Below, piece by piece: positions 8,562-18,055 of a stretch of DNA of 64,000 bases. Source of the DNA: Chitinophagaceae bacterium (lineage in GTDB: Bacteria > Bacteroidota > Bacteroidia > Chitinophagales > Chitinophagaceae). Position numbers and translations under genes: made by a program. The stretch's first letter is position 1. Each line of letters begins with the position of its first letter. Below the pieces are notes generated by a model. It was not told the origin of the DNA, did not search any database, and saw only the letters and a program-made list of their open reading frames with translations. Where the stretch lies: contig JADKHN010000001.1 in assembly GCA_016721725.1 (NCBI GenBank), forward strand, positions 124,001-188,000. The letters are read 5' to 3'.

Positions 8562-10017
8562 TGGTAACTTTCAAAACCCAGACATGGTCCGTCACCGACT
8601 TCAAAGCGGCCGGCATCCGGATCTCAACCCCATTGTCGGTTTGTTTCCAGTCCAGGTATTTTCCATTGCCCAGCAATTGTACCTTATCTTTTTTTGAAAA
8701 GGGGATTTTGCTGAGCGTTATTTTCCCATCCGGATAATCAAATAGAAATATAAATCGTGTCTTGCTGTCCTTCGACCGGGTGTACCTGATCTTTTCTCCT
8801 TCATTGAAAACCGTGAACATCCGGGTTCCATAAATGCCTTCCCCGTTTACCCTCATCCACTGACCGATCTCTTTTAAACGCAGATAGGCGGCGCTATCCA
8901 GTTCTCCTTCGGGAGAAGGTCCGATATTCAACAAATAGTTACCCCCCTTACTGACGATATCCACCAGTTTTTCAATGATCTCACCCGTTGGCTTATAGAC
9001 ATCTCCGGGCACATGGCTCCAGCTGGTCGCCATGGTCATACAGGTTTCCCAGGGATAGGGCAGGCCCGTATCCGGTATATGTTGTTCGGGGGTAAGATAA
9101 TTCTGCTGAGGGCCGGGTACAGCCCGGTCAACCACCAATATCCGGGGTTGCTTAACCCTTACTTCTTTCACCAGCCGGGGCATGTCAATATCCTGGCTTT
9201 GCGGGTTTCGGGCCCAGCGGCTGCCTTCATAGGTTTCCATCAATTCCTCCCTGACCTCCTGGTCTGTTTTCTTCCTGACCCAACCGCCGTCGAGCCAGAG
9301 TATATCGAGTTTCCCATAATCGCTGACCAGTTCGTTGATCTGTCCGTGCGTATAGTCGGTGAATGCCTTCCATTGCTCCGGGTATTTAGCAATGGAATAA
9401 TTGGCGTTTCGGTCGCTCACCGGGAATTTTTTCCACCAGTAGGCATCGCTGTGCCAGTCGGGTTTGGAAAAATAGGCCCCCACCCAAAAATTCTCTTTCC
9501 GGAATGAGGTGAACAGCTCTTTCGCGATATTGCTTTTTGGATTTGTTGAAAAAGGGCAATCCTTGTCTGTGATCTTGTAATCGGTGAACCGGGTGTCGAA
9601 CATACAGAACCCGTCGTGATGTTTGGTCGTGAACACCATGTATTTCATACCGGCATCCTTTGCCGCCATCGCCCATTTTCCCGGATCGAATTTCACCGGG
9701 TTGAAACTGTTCTTGAGCTTTTCATAGGCTTTCACATAATCCGCATAATTATCCGCCACGCCTTTTTTCCGGGCGCCGGTGGCCCAGCTCAGGTCTTCCG
9801 GGCAAATGCTCCAGCTCTCCACGATCCCCCATTGGCTATAGGTTCCCCAATGCATGAGCAGCCCGAACTTCAGGTCTTTCCATTCTTCCAGGCGACGCTG
9901 GATCGCCGTATCAGGGTCTGGGAAATAATCCTGGTGTTGGGTAAACCCATTCAGTGTCCCGCAACAAAAAAGCAGAACCGCAAGGAATTTTCCCGGGATC
10001 CGGATCATGGATGTCAT
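8551..10017 (-). CDS. Alpha-L-fucosidase, GH29 family
   Basis: This is the second GH29 enzyme of the operon, 488 aa from the ATG at 10017. An in-frame TTG 12 bases upstream is also open but less likely. A hydrophobic signal segment (FLAVLLFCCGTLNGFT) precedes the barrel. Family motifs are FGLLMHWGTYSQWG (about 51-64), TTKHHDGFCMFDT (about 130-142) and ILWLDGGW, whose Asp (about residue 243) is the predicted nucleophile. The HWGTYS form differs from the HFGPNTF form of the downstream paralogue, so the two are probably not redundant. The 3' end overlaps the GH3 start, which is a sign of translational coupling. The fine linkage specificity cannot be read from sequence. Confidence 0.9.
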   Translation of the reverse strand: MTSMIRIPGKFLAVLLFCCGTLNGFTQHQDYFPDPDTAIQRRLEEWKDLKFGLLMHWGTYSQWGIVESWSICPEDLSWATGARKKGVADNYADYVKAYEKLKNSFNPVKFDPGKWAMAAKDAGMKYMVFTTKHHDGFCMFDTRFTDYKITDKDCPFSTNPKSNIAKELFTSFRKENFWVGAYFSKPDWHSDAYWWKKFPVSDRNANYSIAKYPEQWKAFTDYTHGQINELVSDYGKLDILWLDGGWVRKKTDQEVREELMETYEGSRWARNPQSQDIDMPRLVKEVRVKQPRILVVDRAVPGPQQNYLTPEQHIPDTGLPYPWETCMTMATSWSHVPGDVYKPTGEIIEKLVDIVSKGGNYLLNIGPSPEGELDSAAYLRLKEIGQWMRVNGEGIYGTRMFTVFNEGEKIRYTRSKDSKTRFIFLFDYPDGKITLSKIPFSKKDKVQLLGNGKYLDWKQTDNGVEIRMPAALKSVTDHVWVLKVTSGS

Positions 10018-10029
10018 GGTATGATTCAA

Positions 10030-12168
10030 TTAATCGTGAAATAAAATGGATGAAGGCAGTTCCTGTTTCGTATCACCTGGCGATCGCATGGAAACCGACA
10101 GTTCATTTCCGCCACCACTGTCGAAATACCGTACACGGATCCTATGATACCCTTTGCGAAGCGCTGCCTTACCGTTTTTCTCTTCCGGGCCGTGATCCCC
10201 GTCGTTGTTCACCACTTCCACTTCATCAATGTAGAGTTTGCTGCCGTCATCGGAACGGGTGAAGAAATCATAGAGCCCGGTCTTATCGATCCGGATGTAA
10301 CCGGAAAATTCGAATGCGAATTTATCCGTTCGCTGTTTCTTCGCCACCGAGATTTGGTCGGTTATGCCGCTATTGACCTTCCTTGTTCCAAAAGACCGCA
10401 GCATGGTGATATCCTTATCGGGTTCATAATAAGCATAGGCGATACCGGGTTTGGGACTGATGCCGGAGAGGGGATCCAGCCAGTTGTAACAGGTCACTTC
10501 AGCCGAACGGGTAGCACTGGGCAAGGTGCCGGCCAGCCAGGCATTGGCCTTGAGCGTGGATGTTTTTTTCAGGTAGAACGGCTTCGTATATAATTCCGAT
10601 CTGAGGGTAGGCTCCGATCCATCGGTGGTATAACGGATAGCTGCCACACCCTGAGCCGACAAAGTGACCATCGGGATCAATCCGTTCTCGGGATAATCCA
10701 CTTTGATCTGCGGCTTTTCCTCAAACGCGCCGAACCCGGCAAGCTTTACCACATAGGCATAAGGCGCCTTGATCTTATTCGGGTCATAGTCGGGCAGGTC
10801 GATCACCAGGTCGTTCCCTTCCTGGTGTGCTGTCAGTCGCTCAAGTGTGGAAAGGAAACGGATCTCGTTTCCGGCTTTAGGTTCAATGCCCTTCAACCTT
10901 AATTTCTTATTGGCCGGATACCGGGGAAAAATGGCGTACAAGGAATTCGTTTCTGCGTTGTAGGTATAGAACACTTCCTTAACGGCATAGCCGGGATCGG
11001 GATCAACGGTTAGTTTCAATAAGAGGTCTCCGCTTTTGTCTGCGGGCTTATAATGCTGGTCTCCTTCACTCCATTGTGAAGGGGTTCTCCATTTCACGGT
11101 ATTATAGATGGATTCTCCGTTGATCTTCAGCCATTCTCCCATCTGGAGTAAACGTTCTTGCATGATGGGTGGGATCTTACCGTGTTCATCAGGCCCGATA
11201 TCGAGTAAGAAATTCCCGCCGCGGCTCACTTTATCGACCAGTTGCAAGACCAGTGATTGCGTGGAATTATAGTCCCAGGCATCTTCTTCGCGGTTATAAC
11301 CATAACTGTATCCCATCCCCCGGCTTTCTTCCCAGTAATGATCCTCAAAATCAAGTTCCGGCTGATATTCAGGGGTAAAAACGGCTCCGTGCTTAAAACG
11401 CACTTCACTGCCCCAGCGGTCGAAAGTGACCACTTTTTCCTTCACCGGACTTTCGTTGTACATCCAGGCCAGGAATTCCTTGCTCTTCCACAGGTCTTCA
11501 CTGGCATCCCAGTCCCCATCCGTCCAGAAAACATCGGGCCGATAGGTATTGATGAGTGTTTTCATCTGAGGCCAGACGTGCTGAATAGCATATTTATTCT
11601 TATCCGATCTCCACAACGGGTTGAACCATTCGAACAAGGAATAATACATGCCGGCGTGGACTGATGTCTTTCTAACTGCTTTGAACAGATCACCCAGGAG
11701 GTCCCGCTTCGGTCCCACTTCACCCGCATTCCAGGGAAAACCCCAGGTCTGGTTGGTGGTTTGATCGGGCCACAAAGTGAACCCGTCATGGTGCTTGGAC
11801 GTGAGGACGATATATTTGGCACCCGAGCGTTCGAAGAGCTTTGCCCACTCGTCGGGATTGAATAATTCCGCTTTGAAATCATTCGCCAGATCATAATAGG
11901 TCCGGTCACCGAATTTTTGCCGGTGAAAGCGTTGACGGGCGGTGTCATTGGTCTGCAGCCCATACTGGTACCATTCCGCATAATTCCCCTTGGTACACCA
12001 GCCCGGAACCGAATAAACGCCCCAGTGAATGAAGATACCGAACTTGGCATCCCTGAACCACTGAGGAACAGGCCTGCTGTCCAGGCTTTCCCAGGTGGGC
12101 TGGTAGTTTTGCGCCATACCTGGTTTCAGTAAAATGAAACAAAAAGCAAAGAGAAAAGATCTGGTCAT
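10030..12168 (-). CDS. Alpha-L-fucosidase GH29 with C-terminal chitobiase-like and PA14 domains
   Basis: This is the third GH29 enzyme and the largest, at 712 aa. A signal peptide (residues 1-19) leads into a GH29 barrel with FGIFIHWGVYSVPGW (about 43-57), LTSKHHDGFTLWP (about 122-134) and the nucleophile motif VFWTDGDWD. After the barrel's beta domain comes a stretch resembling a chitobiase/hexosaminidase C-terminal domain (IRYTTDGSEPTLRS). It is followed by a PA14-like domain in the last ~150 residues (SGYIRIDKTGLYDFFTRSDD, KLYIDEVEVVNND). PA14 modules in glycosidases often bind or shape access to branched glycans, so this member may act on a different part of the substrate from its two paralogues. 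It lies 11 bases after the GH2 gene. Confidence 0.88.
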   Translation of the reverse strand: MTRSFLFAFCFILLKPGMAQNYQPTWESLDSRPVPQWFRDAKFGIFIHWGVYSVPGWCTKGNYAEWYQYGLQTNDTARQRFHRQKFGDRTYYDLANDFKAELFNPDEWAKLFERSGAKYIVLTSKHHDGFTLWPDQTTNQTWGFPWNAGEVGPKRDLLGDLFKAVRKTSVHAGMYYSLFEWFNPLWRSDKNKYAIQHVWPQMKTLINTYRPDVFWTDGDWDASEDLWKSKEFLAWMYNESPVKEKVVTFDRWGSEVRFKHGAVFTPEYQPELDFEDHYWEESRGMGYSYGYNREEDAWDYNSTQSLVLQLVDKVSRGGNFLLDIGPDEHGKIPPIMQERLLQMGEWLKINGESIYNTVKWRTPSQWSEGDQHYKPADKSGDLLLKLTVDPDPGYAVKEVFYTYNAETNSLYAIFPRYPANKKLRLKGIEPKAGNEIRFLSTLERLTAHQEGNDLVIDLPDYDPNKIKAPYAYVVKLAGFGAFEEKPQIKVDYPENGLIPMVTLSAQGVAAIRYTTDGSEPTLRSELYTKPFYLKKTSTLKANAWLAGTLPSATRSAEVTCYNWLDPLSGISPKPGIAYAYYEPDKDITMLRSFGTRKVNSGITDQISVAKKQRTDKFAFEFSGYIRIDKTGLYDFFTRSDDGSKLYIDEVEVVNNDGDHGPEEKNGKAALRKGYHRIRVRYFDSGGGNELSVSMRSPGDTKQELPSSILFHD

Positions 12169-12179
12169 GATGGATTGAA

Positions 12180-14651
12180 TTAAAACGCCTGATTGGCTTT
12201 TTCCGCTACGAATGTTTTTTTCGACTTCCCCCGGGTGAGGATGAGGGTCAGGGTCTCGATCGTCATTCCCTCACCCGATGCTTTGAATTTTATTTCGCCT
12301 TCCTGATCTCCGGACTGGATGATGACCTGGCATTTCCCGTTGAATAATCTGCGTTTCCATTTTCCGTCGGCGTATTGATCGGGCTCATGACTGGAGGGGT
12401 CGCCGTTTCCCACGCCGATGATCTTACCGTTTCCTTCCAGGGTGAAATACAGCTGGTTCATCGCCGTGGACACCTCCCTGCCCTTTTCATCCACAACGGA
12501 TATATTCATCACACAAATATCTTCTCCATCCGCCTGGATCGTAGTACGGTCGGGGTTCAACAGGATCTTATACGATTTGCCGGATGTTTCCACGGATGCG
12601 TAAAGTTTTTTCCCGTTGCGGATCCCGAAAGCCTCGAGTTTGCCCGGTATGTATCTCACCTTCCATTCCAGGTGGCCGTTCTTTTCCATTTTCTTTTTTC
12701 CCAGGCTCTTTCCATTCAGTTTCAGTTCCACTTCTTCCGCGTTGCTGTTGCACCATACGGATACGCTGTCATTCATTTTCCAGCCGGATGGGTGGTCCGA
12801 ACCATTCCAGTGCGGACTGATCTGCAATACATCCTTATCGCTCCACCAGCTCTGATAATAATAATAATTGTTCTTCGGAAAGCCGCATACATCCATGATG
12901 CCGAAATGAGAATTGATGCAGGGCCATCCGTATGGCGTGGGCTCACCGCGGTAATCAAATCCGGTCCAGACAAAACCGCCCATGAACCAGTCCTTGTCCG
13001 CATTGGGTTTCCACCATTGTTCCGCGGTACTGGCCCAGGAAGGATAAGTGATATCATGGTCGGGCACATAGCCGTTGACCGTGTCTTTAATGTAGATGCC
13101 CCGGGTACAAACGGTGCTTCCGGTCTCACTGCCATAGACCGGCTGGCCCGGGTTCTCCCGATGGTAATCATCGATGGAAGTGATCCGGTAATTAAAGCCC
13201 CTGACCGGGATCACTTCATTGATTCCGGGACGATAATTGCCATTATCCGCGGCATAGGTTGACAAACGGGAAGGATCGAGTTCCTTTTGTCTTTGGATGA
13301 GGGTCAAAGCCATTCTTTTTCCCACATCATTCGAATGGATCCAGCCTTCCTCATTTCCTATGCTCCACATATAGACTGAAGGATGGTTCCTGTCGCGCAG
13401 GATCAACCGTTCGAACTGGCTCATGTATTCTGTTGAGGTGCCGATGAGGCGGTTCTCGTCCAGGACCAGCATGCCCAGTTCGTCGCAGGCTTCCAGCAAT
13501 TCAGGCGTTGGCGGGTGATGGGTTGTGCGGTAAGCATTCACACCCATCTCCTTTAACAGGCGGATGCGGTAAAATTGCAAGGCGTCCGGTACCGCACTGC
13601 CCACACCGGCATGGTCCTGGTGACAACAAACACCATGGATCTTGACCGGCTTTCCGTTCAGGAACAATCCTTTTTCCGGGTCGATAGTGATGGTGCGGAT
13701 GCCAAACGATGTTGTCGTACTGTCCATGATCCGGCCATCCTGTTTTACCAGGGTCACCAGCTTATACCGGTATGGATTTTCCAGCGACCAAAGGATCGGA
13801 TCGTTCACACTGAGCTGGTGCCGGGACTTTACTGATCCTCCGGCATCCATTGAAACCGATACTGTCACAGTACCGGTTACCCGTTTACCGTTTCTGTCCA
13901 GAATATAACATTCAATTTGTTCAAGGCTTGCCTGGAAGGTATTATTCCGGAGGTCAGTTTCTACCAGGACTGTTGCAGATCCGTTAGCAGAATTCGTCCG
14001 GATATAGGTCCCGTTTTCAGCGATATGGACCGGGCCCGTTTTTTCCAGCCAGACATGGCGGTAGATCCCGGCGCCTTCATAGAACCATCCTTCATATTGA
14101 GAGGCGTCCACCCGGACCACCAGTTCGTTCTTTTTGTGAAAGTTCAGGTAATCCGTCACGTTGAGGCAGAACTCACTATATCCGCTTTCATTGTTACCCA
14201 GGTAATGGCCGTTCAGGTAAATTTTGCTGTTGCGGAAGATGCCGTCGAAATGGATACTGAACCGGTTGCCCGAATCACGGGCGCTGACAAAAAAAGATTT
14301 GCGGTACCATCCGATACTCTTTTCAGGGAAAAGTCCGCCTACCGCCCTGAATCCATGATCCTGAAGTCCATCATTTTTAATATTCACAAAATCCTGTTCG
14401 ACAGCCCAATCGTGCGGAAGATCCAGTTTTCGCCAGGCCGAATCGTTGAAGTCGGGTGCGATACAACCCTTGGCGGATCCCGCTTTGGACAGGTTATAGT
14501 TGATGTTGTAATTGAAATCGAGGCGGGTATCCGAAGCATTCCCAAAATGAAATTTCCAGTTCCGGTCCATGGATATCCTTTCCCTTGACGGGCCCTGTGC
14601 CGTCACCCATCGGGACAAGACCATCACCAGCAGCAGGAACAGTATTCGCAT
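12180..14651 (-). CDS. Glycoside hydrolase family 2 (beta-galactosidase type)
   Basis: This is the first gene of the five-gene glycosidase operon: an exported GH2 enzyme of 823 aa predicted to remove terminal beta-galactose or a related sugar. A signal peptide (residues 1-19) is followed by the sugar-binding domain, an Ig-like domain and the TIM barrel. The acid/base is Glu434 in SIGNEEGW and the likely nucleophile is Glu509 in YGSETG. The region after the barrel matches the DUF4982 plus GH2 C-terminal layout (WCNSNAEEVELKLNGKSLG; YFTLEGNGKIIGVGNG). It starts with ATG and is divergent from fumC across a 109-bp gap that must hold the operon promoter. GH2 also covers mannosidases and glucuronidases, so the substrate is tentative. 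Confidence 0.9.
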   Translation of the reverse strand: MRILFLLLVMVLSRWVTAQGPSRERISMDRNWKFHFGNASDTRLDFNYNINYNLSKAGSAKGCIAPDFNDSAWRKLDLPHDWAVEQDFVNIKNDGLQDHGFRAVGGLFPEKSIGWYRKSFFVSARDSGNRFSIHFDGIFRNSKIYLNGHYLGNNESGYSEFCLNVTDYLNFHKKNELVVRVDASQYEGWFYEGAGIYRHVWLEKTGPVHIAENGTYIRTNSANGSATVLVETDLRNNTFQASLEQIECYILDRNGKRVTGTVTVSVSMDAGGSVKSRHQLSVNDPILWSLENPYRYKLVTLVKQDGRIMDSTTTSFGIRTITIDPEKGLFLNGKPVKIHGVCCHQDHAGVGSAVPDALQFYRIRLLKEMGVNAYRTTHHPPTPELLEACDELGMLVLDENRLIGTSTEYMSQFERLILRDRNHPSVYMWSIGNEEGWIHSNDVGKRMALTLIQRQKELDPSRLSTYAADNGNYRPGINEVIPVRGFNYRITSIDDYHRENPGQPVYGSETGSTVCTRGIYIKDTVNGYVPDHDITYPSWASTAEQWWKPNADKDWFMGGFVWTGFDYRGEPTPYGWPCINSHFGIMDVCGFPKNNYYYYQSWWSDKDVLQISPHWNGSDHPSGWKMNDSVSVWCNSNAEEVELKLNGKSLGKKKMEKNGHLEWKVRYIPGKLEAFGIRNGKKLYASVETSGKSYKILLNPDRTTIQADGEDICVMNISVVDEKGREVSTAMNQLYFTLEGNGKIIGVGNGDPSSHEPDQYADGKWKRRLFNGKCQVIIQSGDQEGEIKFKASGEGMTIETLTLILTRGKSKKTFVAEKANQAF

Positions 14652-14710
14652 AATACCTTGATTTGAAATGGAATCCCAATATACTACCGAACACCCATAA
14701 ACCCAATAGA

Positions 14711-14738
14711 ATTGTGTGCCCCAATTGCTTTAATTTTG
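14711..14738 (+). promoter_or_regulatory. Candidate Bacteroidota-type promoter for fumC
   Basis: TAATTTTG at 14731-14738 matches the Bacteroidota -7 consensus TAnnTTTG exactly. ATTG at 14711-14714 is a partial match to the -33 TTTG box, 16 bases upstream. The start codon of fumC lies 22 bases after the -7 box. This is assigned by consensus only. Confidence 0.5.
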
Positions 14739-14760
14739 GGATACAATCAAAGCAAATTTT

Positions 14761-16158
14761 ATGGAATACCGTATCGAAAAAGACACCATGGGTGAGGTGA
14801 AAGTACCCGTGAACGCCTATTATGGCGCTCAGACGCAACGCAGCATCGACAATTTCAAGATCGCCCAGGACATCAATAGGATGCCCCGTGAGATCATCCG
14901 GGCCTTTGCCTATCTTAAAAAGGCTGCGGCGCTGACCAACCTGGATGCCGGCGTCCTGACGGCTGAAAAATGCACCCTGATCGGAAAGGTATGTGACGAG
15001 ATACTCGAGGGAAAACTGGATGACTATTTCCCGCTGGTCGTATGGCAAACCGGCAGTGGAACACAAAGCAACATGAATGTGAATGAAGTGGTGGCCTATC
15101 GCGGGCATGTCCTGCAGGGCGGACAACTCAGTGATAAGGAGAAATTCCTTCACCCGAACGATGATGTCAACAAATCGCAATCGAGCAATGATACCTTTCC
15201 CACGGCCATGCACATCGCCGCATACAAGATCCTCATAGAGACCACGATACCCGGCATTGAGAAGCTGAGGGATACCCTGCAGGAGAAAAGCAAGGCCTTC
15301 ATGAATGTGGTCAAGATCGGAAGGACCCATTTCATGGATGCTACGCCGCTCACGGTCGGACAGGAATTCAGCGGATACGCGTCGCAATTGAATCATGGTT
15401 TGAAAGCGATCCGCAATACCCTGGCTCACCTGAGCGAACTGGCCCTGGGCGGAACGGCCGTTGGCACCGGTATCAATACGCCGCCGGACTATTCCGAGAA
15501 CGTGGCCAGACATATCGCCACACTCACCGGACTTCCGTTCATCACCGCGGAGAATAAATTTGAAGCCCTGGCCGCACACGACGCCATCGTGGAAGCACAT
15601 GGTGCCTTAAAGACCGTAGCGGTCAGTCTCATGAAGATCGCGAATGACATCCGGATGCTCTCCTCCGGCCCCCGCAGCGGCATCGGAGAGCTTTTCATTC
15701 CCGATAACGAACCCGGCTCATCCATCATGCCGGGGAAAGTGAACCCTACCCAATGCGAGGCGCTGACCATGATCGCCGCCCAGGTGATGGGCAACGACGT
15801 TACGATCGGCATTGGAGGCAGTAACGGGCATTTCGAACTCAATGTGTTCAAACCGGTGATGATCTATAATTTCCTGCACAGCGCCCGGCTCATCGGTGAT
15901 GGTTGCGTGTCGTTCAACGACAAATGCGCGATGGGGATCGAACCCATCGAGGCCAATATCAAAAAACACGTGGACAATTCGCTGATGCTGGTCACGGCGC
16001 TGAATACCAAGATCGGTTATTACAAAGCCGCCGAGATCGCACAGAAAGCGCATAAGGAACATACCACGTTGAAAGAGATGGCCGTTAAACTGGGTTATCT
16101 CACGCCGGAGGAATTTGACGAATGGGTGGTACCGGCACAGATGGTAGGGAAGATCTGA
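14761..16158 (+). CDS. fumC: Fumarate hydratase, class II
   Basis: This enzyme interconverts fumarate and (S)-malate in the TCA cycle and does not need an Fe-S cluster. It is 465 aa, the usual class II length. It has the N-terminal ERDTMGEV-like start (EKDTMGEVKVP), the NDDVNKSQSSNDTFPTAM active-site stretch, the GRTHFMDATP segment, and the superfamily signature GSSIMPGKVNPTQCE. The related argininosuccinate lyase and aspartase share the fold. The TGSGTQSNMNVNEV segment and the overall match favour fumarase. It is a single-gene unit: a divergent glycosidase operon lies upstream and a clear terminator follows. Confidence 0.96.
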   Translation: MEYRIEKDTMGEVKVPVNAYYGAQTQRSIDNFKIAQDINRMPREIIRAFAYLKKAAALTNLDAGVLTAEKCTLIGKVCDEILEGKLDDYFPLVVWQTGSGTQSNMNVNEVVAYRGHVLQGGQLSDKEKFLHPNDDVNKSQSSNDTFPTAMHIAAYKILIETTIPGIEKLRDTLQEKSKAFMNVVKIGRTHFMDATPLTVGQEFSGYASQLNHGLKAIRNTLAHLSELALGGTAVGTGINTPPDYSENVARHIATLTGLPFITAENKFEALAAHDAIVEAHGALKTVAVSLMKIANDIRMLSSGPRSGIGELFIPDNEPGSSIMPGKVNPTQCEALTMIAAQVMGNDVTIGIGGSNGHFELNVFKPVMIYNFLHSARLIGDGCVSFNDKCAMGIEPIEANIKKHVDNSLMLVTALNTKIGYYKAAEIAQKAHKEHTTLKEMAVKLGYLTPEEFDEWVVPAQMVGKI

Positions 16159-16208
16159 ATGACCAATTGACAAAGGCAGTCTTTCATTCTGCCGAATTGA
16201 TCAAATGA

Positions 16209-16238
16209 AAAAGGCTGTCACGACGACAGCCTTTTCTA
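16209..16238 (+). terminator. Rho-independent terminator after fumC
   Basis: A 9-bp stem (AAGGCTGTC / GACAGCCTT, 16211-16219 with 16225-16233) with a 5-nt loop is flanked by A and T runs. It can work for fumC and, on the other strand, for the convergent lipoprotein gene that ends at 16254. Confidence 0.85.
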
Positions 16239-16253
16239 TTCGAAGAAGTCCAT

Positions 16254-17117
16254 TTATTTACACTTGTAGGAGAACACCAGTTTGCTGGCCCGTGCCGGTA
16301 TGCTGAACTGGTCATCGCCATACATCATCACGCTCAGCACATAATTATCCCTGCTCATGATATACGAGGAGAAGGTCGACACGGTCGAATCGCGCAGTAC
16401 ATTGCCCGGATCATAATAGCGTACTTTGTAATTCTTAACGGCATTGGTTGGCCGCAATCCGAAGTTGAAGAACTGGTTGTACTGGGAATAGCCCAGTTCG
16501 TCGGGAAAGAGATAAAGATTGCTTTTGGGCCGGATATTGGGATAATAATCCAAGTCGGCATCCGAAATCAGGTCGCCCGTAAAAGTCTCATTGCTGCTCA
16601 TATGCACCAGGTTTCCGAGGGCGTCATGGGAGTAATTGACGATATAAAAAGGGATGCCCGGCAAACTGGTCAGGCTGTATGATTTCTGGGAAAGGTACCC
16701 GGCCGCGGTATAAATATAGTCAGCGTCAAACTGGTCCGAAAAAGGGTCCGTTGGATCGATCAGCCCGTGCATGCGTTTGATCCGCTTGGACAGCACGTCT
16801 ATGACAAAATATTCATCCGGGTTGATGTAAACGGTATCGGCTGCATAAACGATATTGGACTGAAAATCGATCGTCGCGGAAAGACTGTCAAATTGGGTGA
16901 TCTGGGAGGTCTGGTCCAGGATATTGATGATGGCCGCGATGGAACCGAAGCCTACATTGGTCGCGCTGTCGATATAGGCGATCTTGCTGGTACGGCAATC
17001 CGCACCGATGATCAGGGGGTTGTTGAGGTTTCCGCTGTTTTCCAGGCTATACTCCTTTTTACAGGCTGCAAATACCAGGGCCAGTAATCCAATATAAATC
17101 AAATGCGCTCTTTTCAT
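16254..17117 (-). CDS. Hypothetical lipoprotein
   Basis: I do not recognise this 287-aa protein. It has a clear lipoprotein signal peptide with Cys19 in the lipobox (VFAACKKEYS), so it should be anchored in the envelope. The rest is predicted beta-rich, with many aromatic residues and short polar turns and no obvious catalytic motif. Stretches such as ADYIYTAAGYLSQKSYSL and FYIVNYSHDALGNLVH resemble the RHS/YD-like or DUF4595-type repeat pattern seen in Bacteroidota lipoproteins, but the match is too weak to name. It converges on fumC and stands alone. Confidence 0.72.
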   Translation of the reverse strand: MKRAHLIYIGLLALVFAACKKEYSLENSGNLNNPLIIGADCRTSKIAYIDSATNVGFGSIAAIINILDQTSQITQFDSLSATIDFQSNIVYAADTVYINPDEYFVIDVLSKRIKRMHGLIDPTDPFSDQFDADYIYTAAGYLSQKSYSLTSLPGIPFYIVNYSHDALGNLVHMSSNETFTGDLISDADLDYYPNIRPKSNLYLFPDELGYSQYNQFFNFGLRPTNAVKNYKVRYYDPGNVLRDSTVSTFSSYIMSRDNYVLSVMMYGDDQFSIPARASKLVFSYKCK

Positions 17118-17273
17118 TTATCCGGTTTAATTTGAAGTTGCTGTAAAGTTGCTGATTTTTTCATAAAACGCAGTAAAAACCTCTTTATTTCAATACCAGA
17201 CGTATGGATCTGTTAAAATGCTGCCTGGTGATGAGGATCAAACAGCAGGGCCATGGGTTCAGGCTGGTACTCA

Positions 17274-17981
17274 TCAGGAAACCTGGGATTCATCATTGAC
17301 CAGGGCGCCGGTTTCAACCGTTGAATGCGTTGGCGTATGCGGGTGTTTGAAAAACCTGCGCTGAAATACCAGTATGCTGATCACCCCGGTAGAGATGGAG
17401 GCATCGGCCAGGTTGAAAATGGGTCGGAAGAATTCAAAGGGTTCTCCACCCCAGATAGGGAACCAGGATGGGAAATGGCCCCGGATCAACGGGAAATACA
17501 GCATATCCACCACATTCCCGTGTAAAAATGAGGCATATCCGTGATTGGTAAATTGGGCTATCCCGTTATAATGGACATATTCCCCGATCACCGGATCGAT
17601 GGTCATTCCCTTGTCGAAGATGAGTCCGTAGAAGGCGGAGTCGATCAGGTTACCCAGGGCGCCCGCATAAACCAGGGCGGCACAAAGGATAAAGCCCTTA
17701 TGGTATTTTTGTTTGACGATCCTGCCCAGGTACCAGGTACCGAAGATCACGGCCAGTAAACGGAATATGGTCAGCGCGAGTTTACCCCATTCACCCCCGA
17801 ATTTCCAGCCATAGGCCATACCGGGATTTTCAACAAAGTAGATCTGGAACCGGTGCCCCAATACATGATAACCGCCATCCTGCCCGGTGGTCAGAGAGAA
17901 ATGTGTTTTGACCCAGAGTTTCAAAGCCTGGTCTGCCAGGATGATCAGGAGTATGATAAAGGTTACGTGCCGTGTTTTCAT
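17274..17981 (-). CDS. lspA: Lipoprotein signal peptidase (signal peptidase II)
   Basis: This inner-membrane aspartyl protease cleaves lipoprotein signal peptides after lipidation. From the ATG at 17981 it is 235 aa. It is longer than the ~160 aa of E. coli because of the periplasmic insert usual in Bacteroidota. Four membrane segments can be seen. The two catalytic Asp motifs are GNLIDSAFYG and NLADASISTGV. An in-frame TTG 12 bases upstream is unlikely because a TAnnTTTG promoter box ends only about 10 bases before the ATG. Several lipoproteins in this window would be its substrates. Confidence 0.94.
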   Translation of the reverse strand: MKTRHVTFIILLIILADQALKLWVKTHFSLTTGQDGGYHVLGHRFQIYFVENPGMAYGWKFGGEWGKLALTIFRLLAVIFGTWYLGRIVKQKYHKGFILCAALVYAGALGNLIDSAFYGLIFDKGMTIDPVIGEYVHYNGIAQFTNHGYASFLHGNVVDMLYFPLIRGHFPSWFPIWGGEPFEFFRPIFNLADASISTGVISILVFQRRFFKHPHTPTHSTVETGALVNDESQVS

Positions 17982-17990
17982 AATGAAGGG

Positions 17991-17998
17991 CAAATATA
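17991..17998 (-). promoter_or_regulatory. Candidate -7 box for lspA
   Basis: Read on the minus strand this is TATATTTG, an exact match to the Bacteroidota -7 consensus TAnnTTTG. It lies so close to the lspA ATG that the leader would be only a few bases. No good -33 TTTG was found at the expected distance, so the call is moderate. Confidence 0.4.
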
Positions 17999-18055
17999 AG
18001 GAAGTTTACAGGTTAGGGGTTAAGAGTTAGGGGGTGGGAGTTTGAATGCAAGACC

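Noticed and set aside
12568..12820. Ser/Pro/Phe-rich small frames inside the GH2 gene
   Set aside because: They are antisense or out-of-frame shadows of the glycosidase gene with no independent start context.
14494..15600. A 368-codon open frame antisense to fumC and the GH2 start
   Set aside because: fumC is certain on the plus strand. The antisense frame has no family features and crosses the intergenic promoter region.
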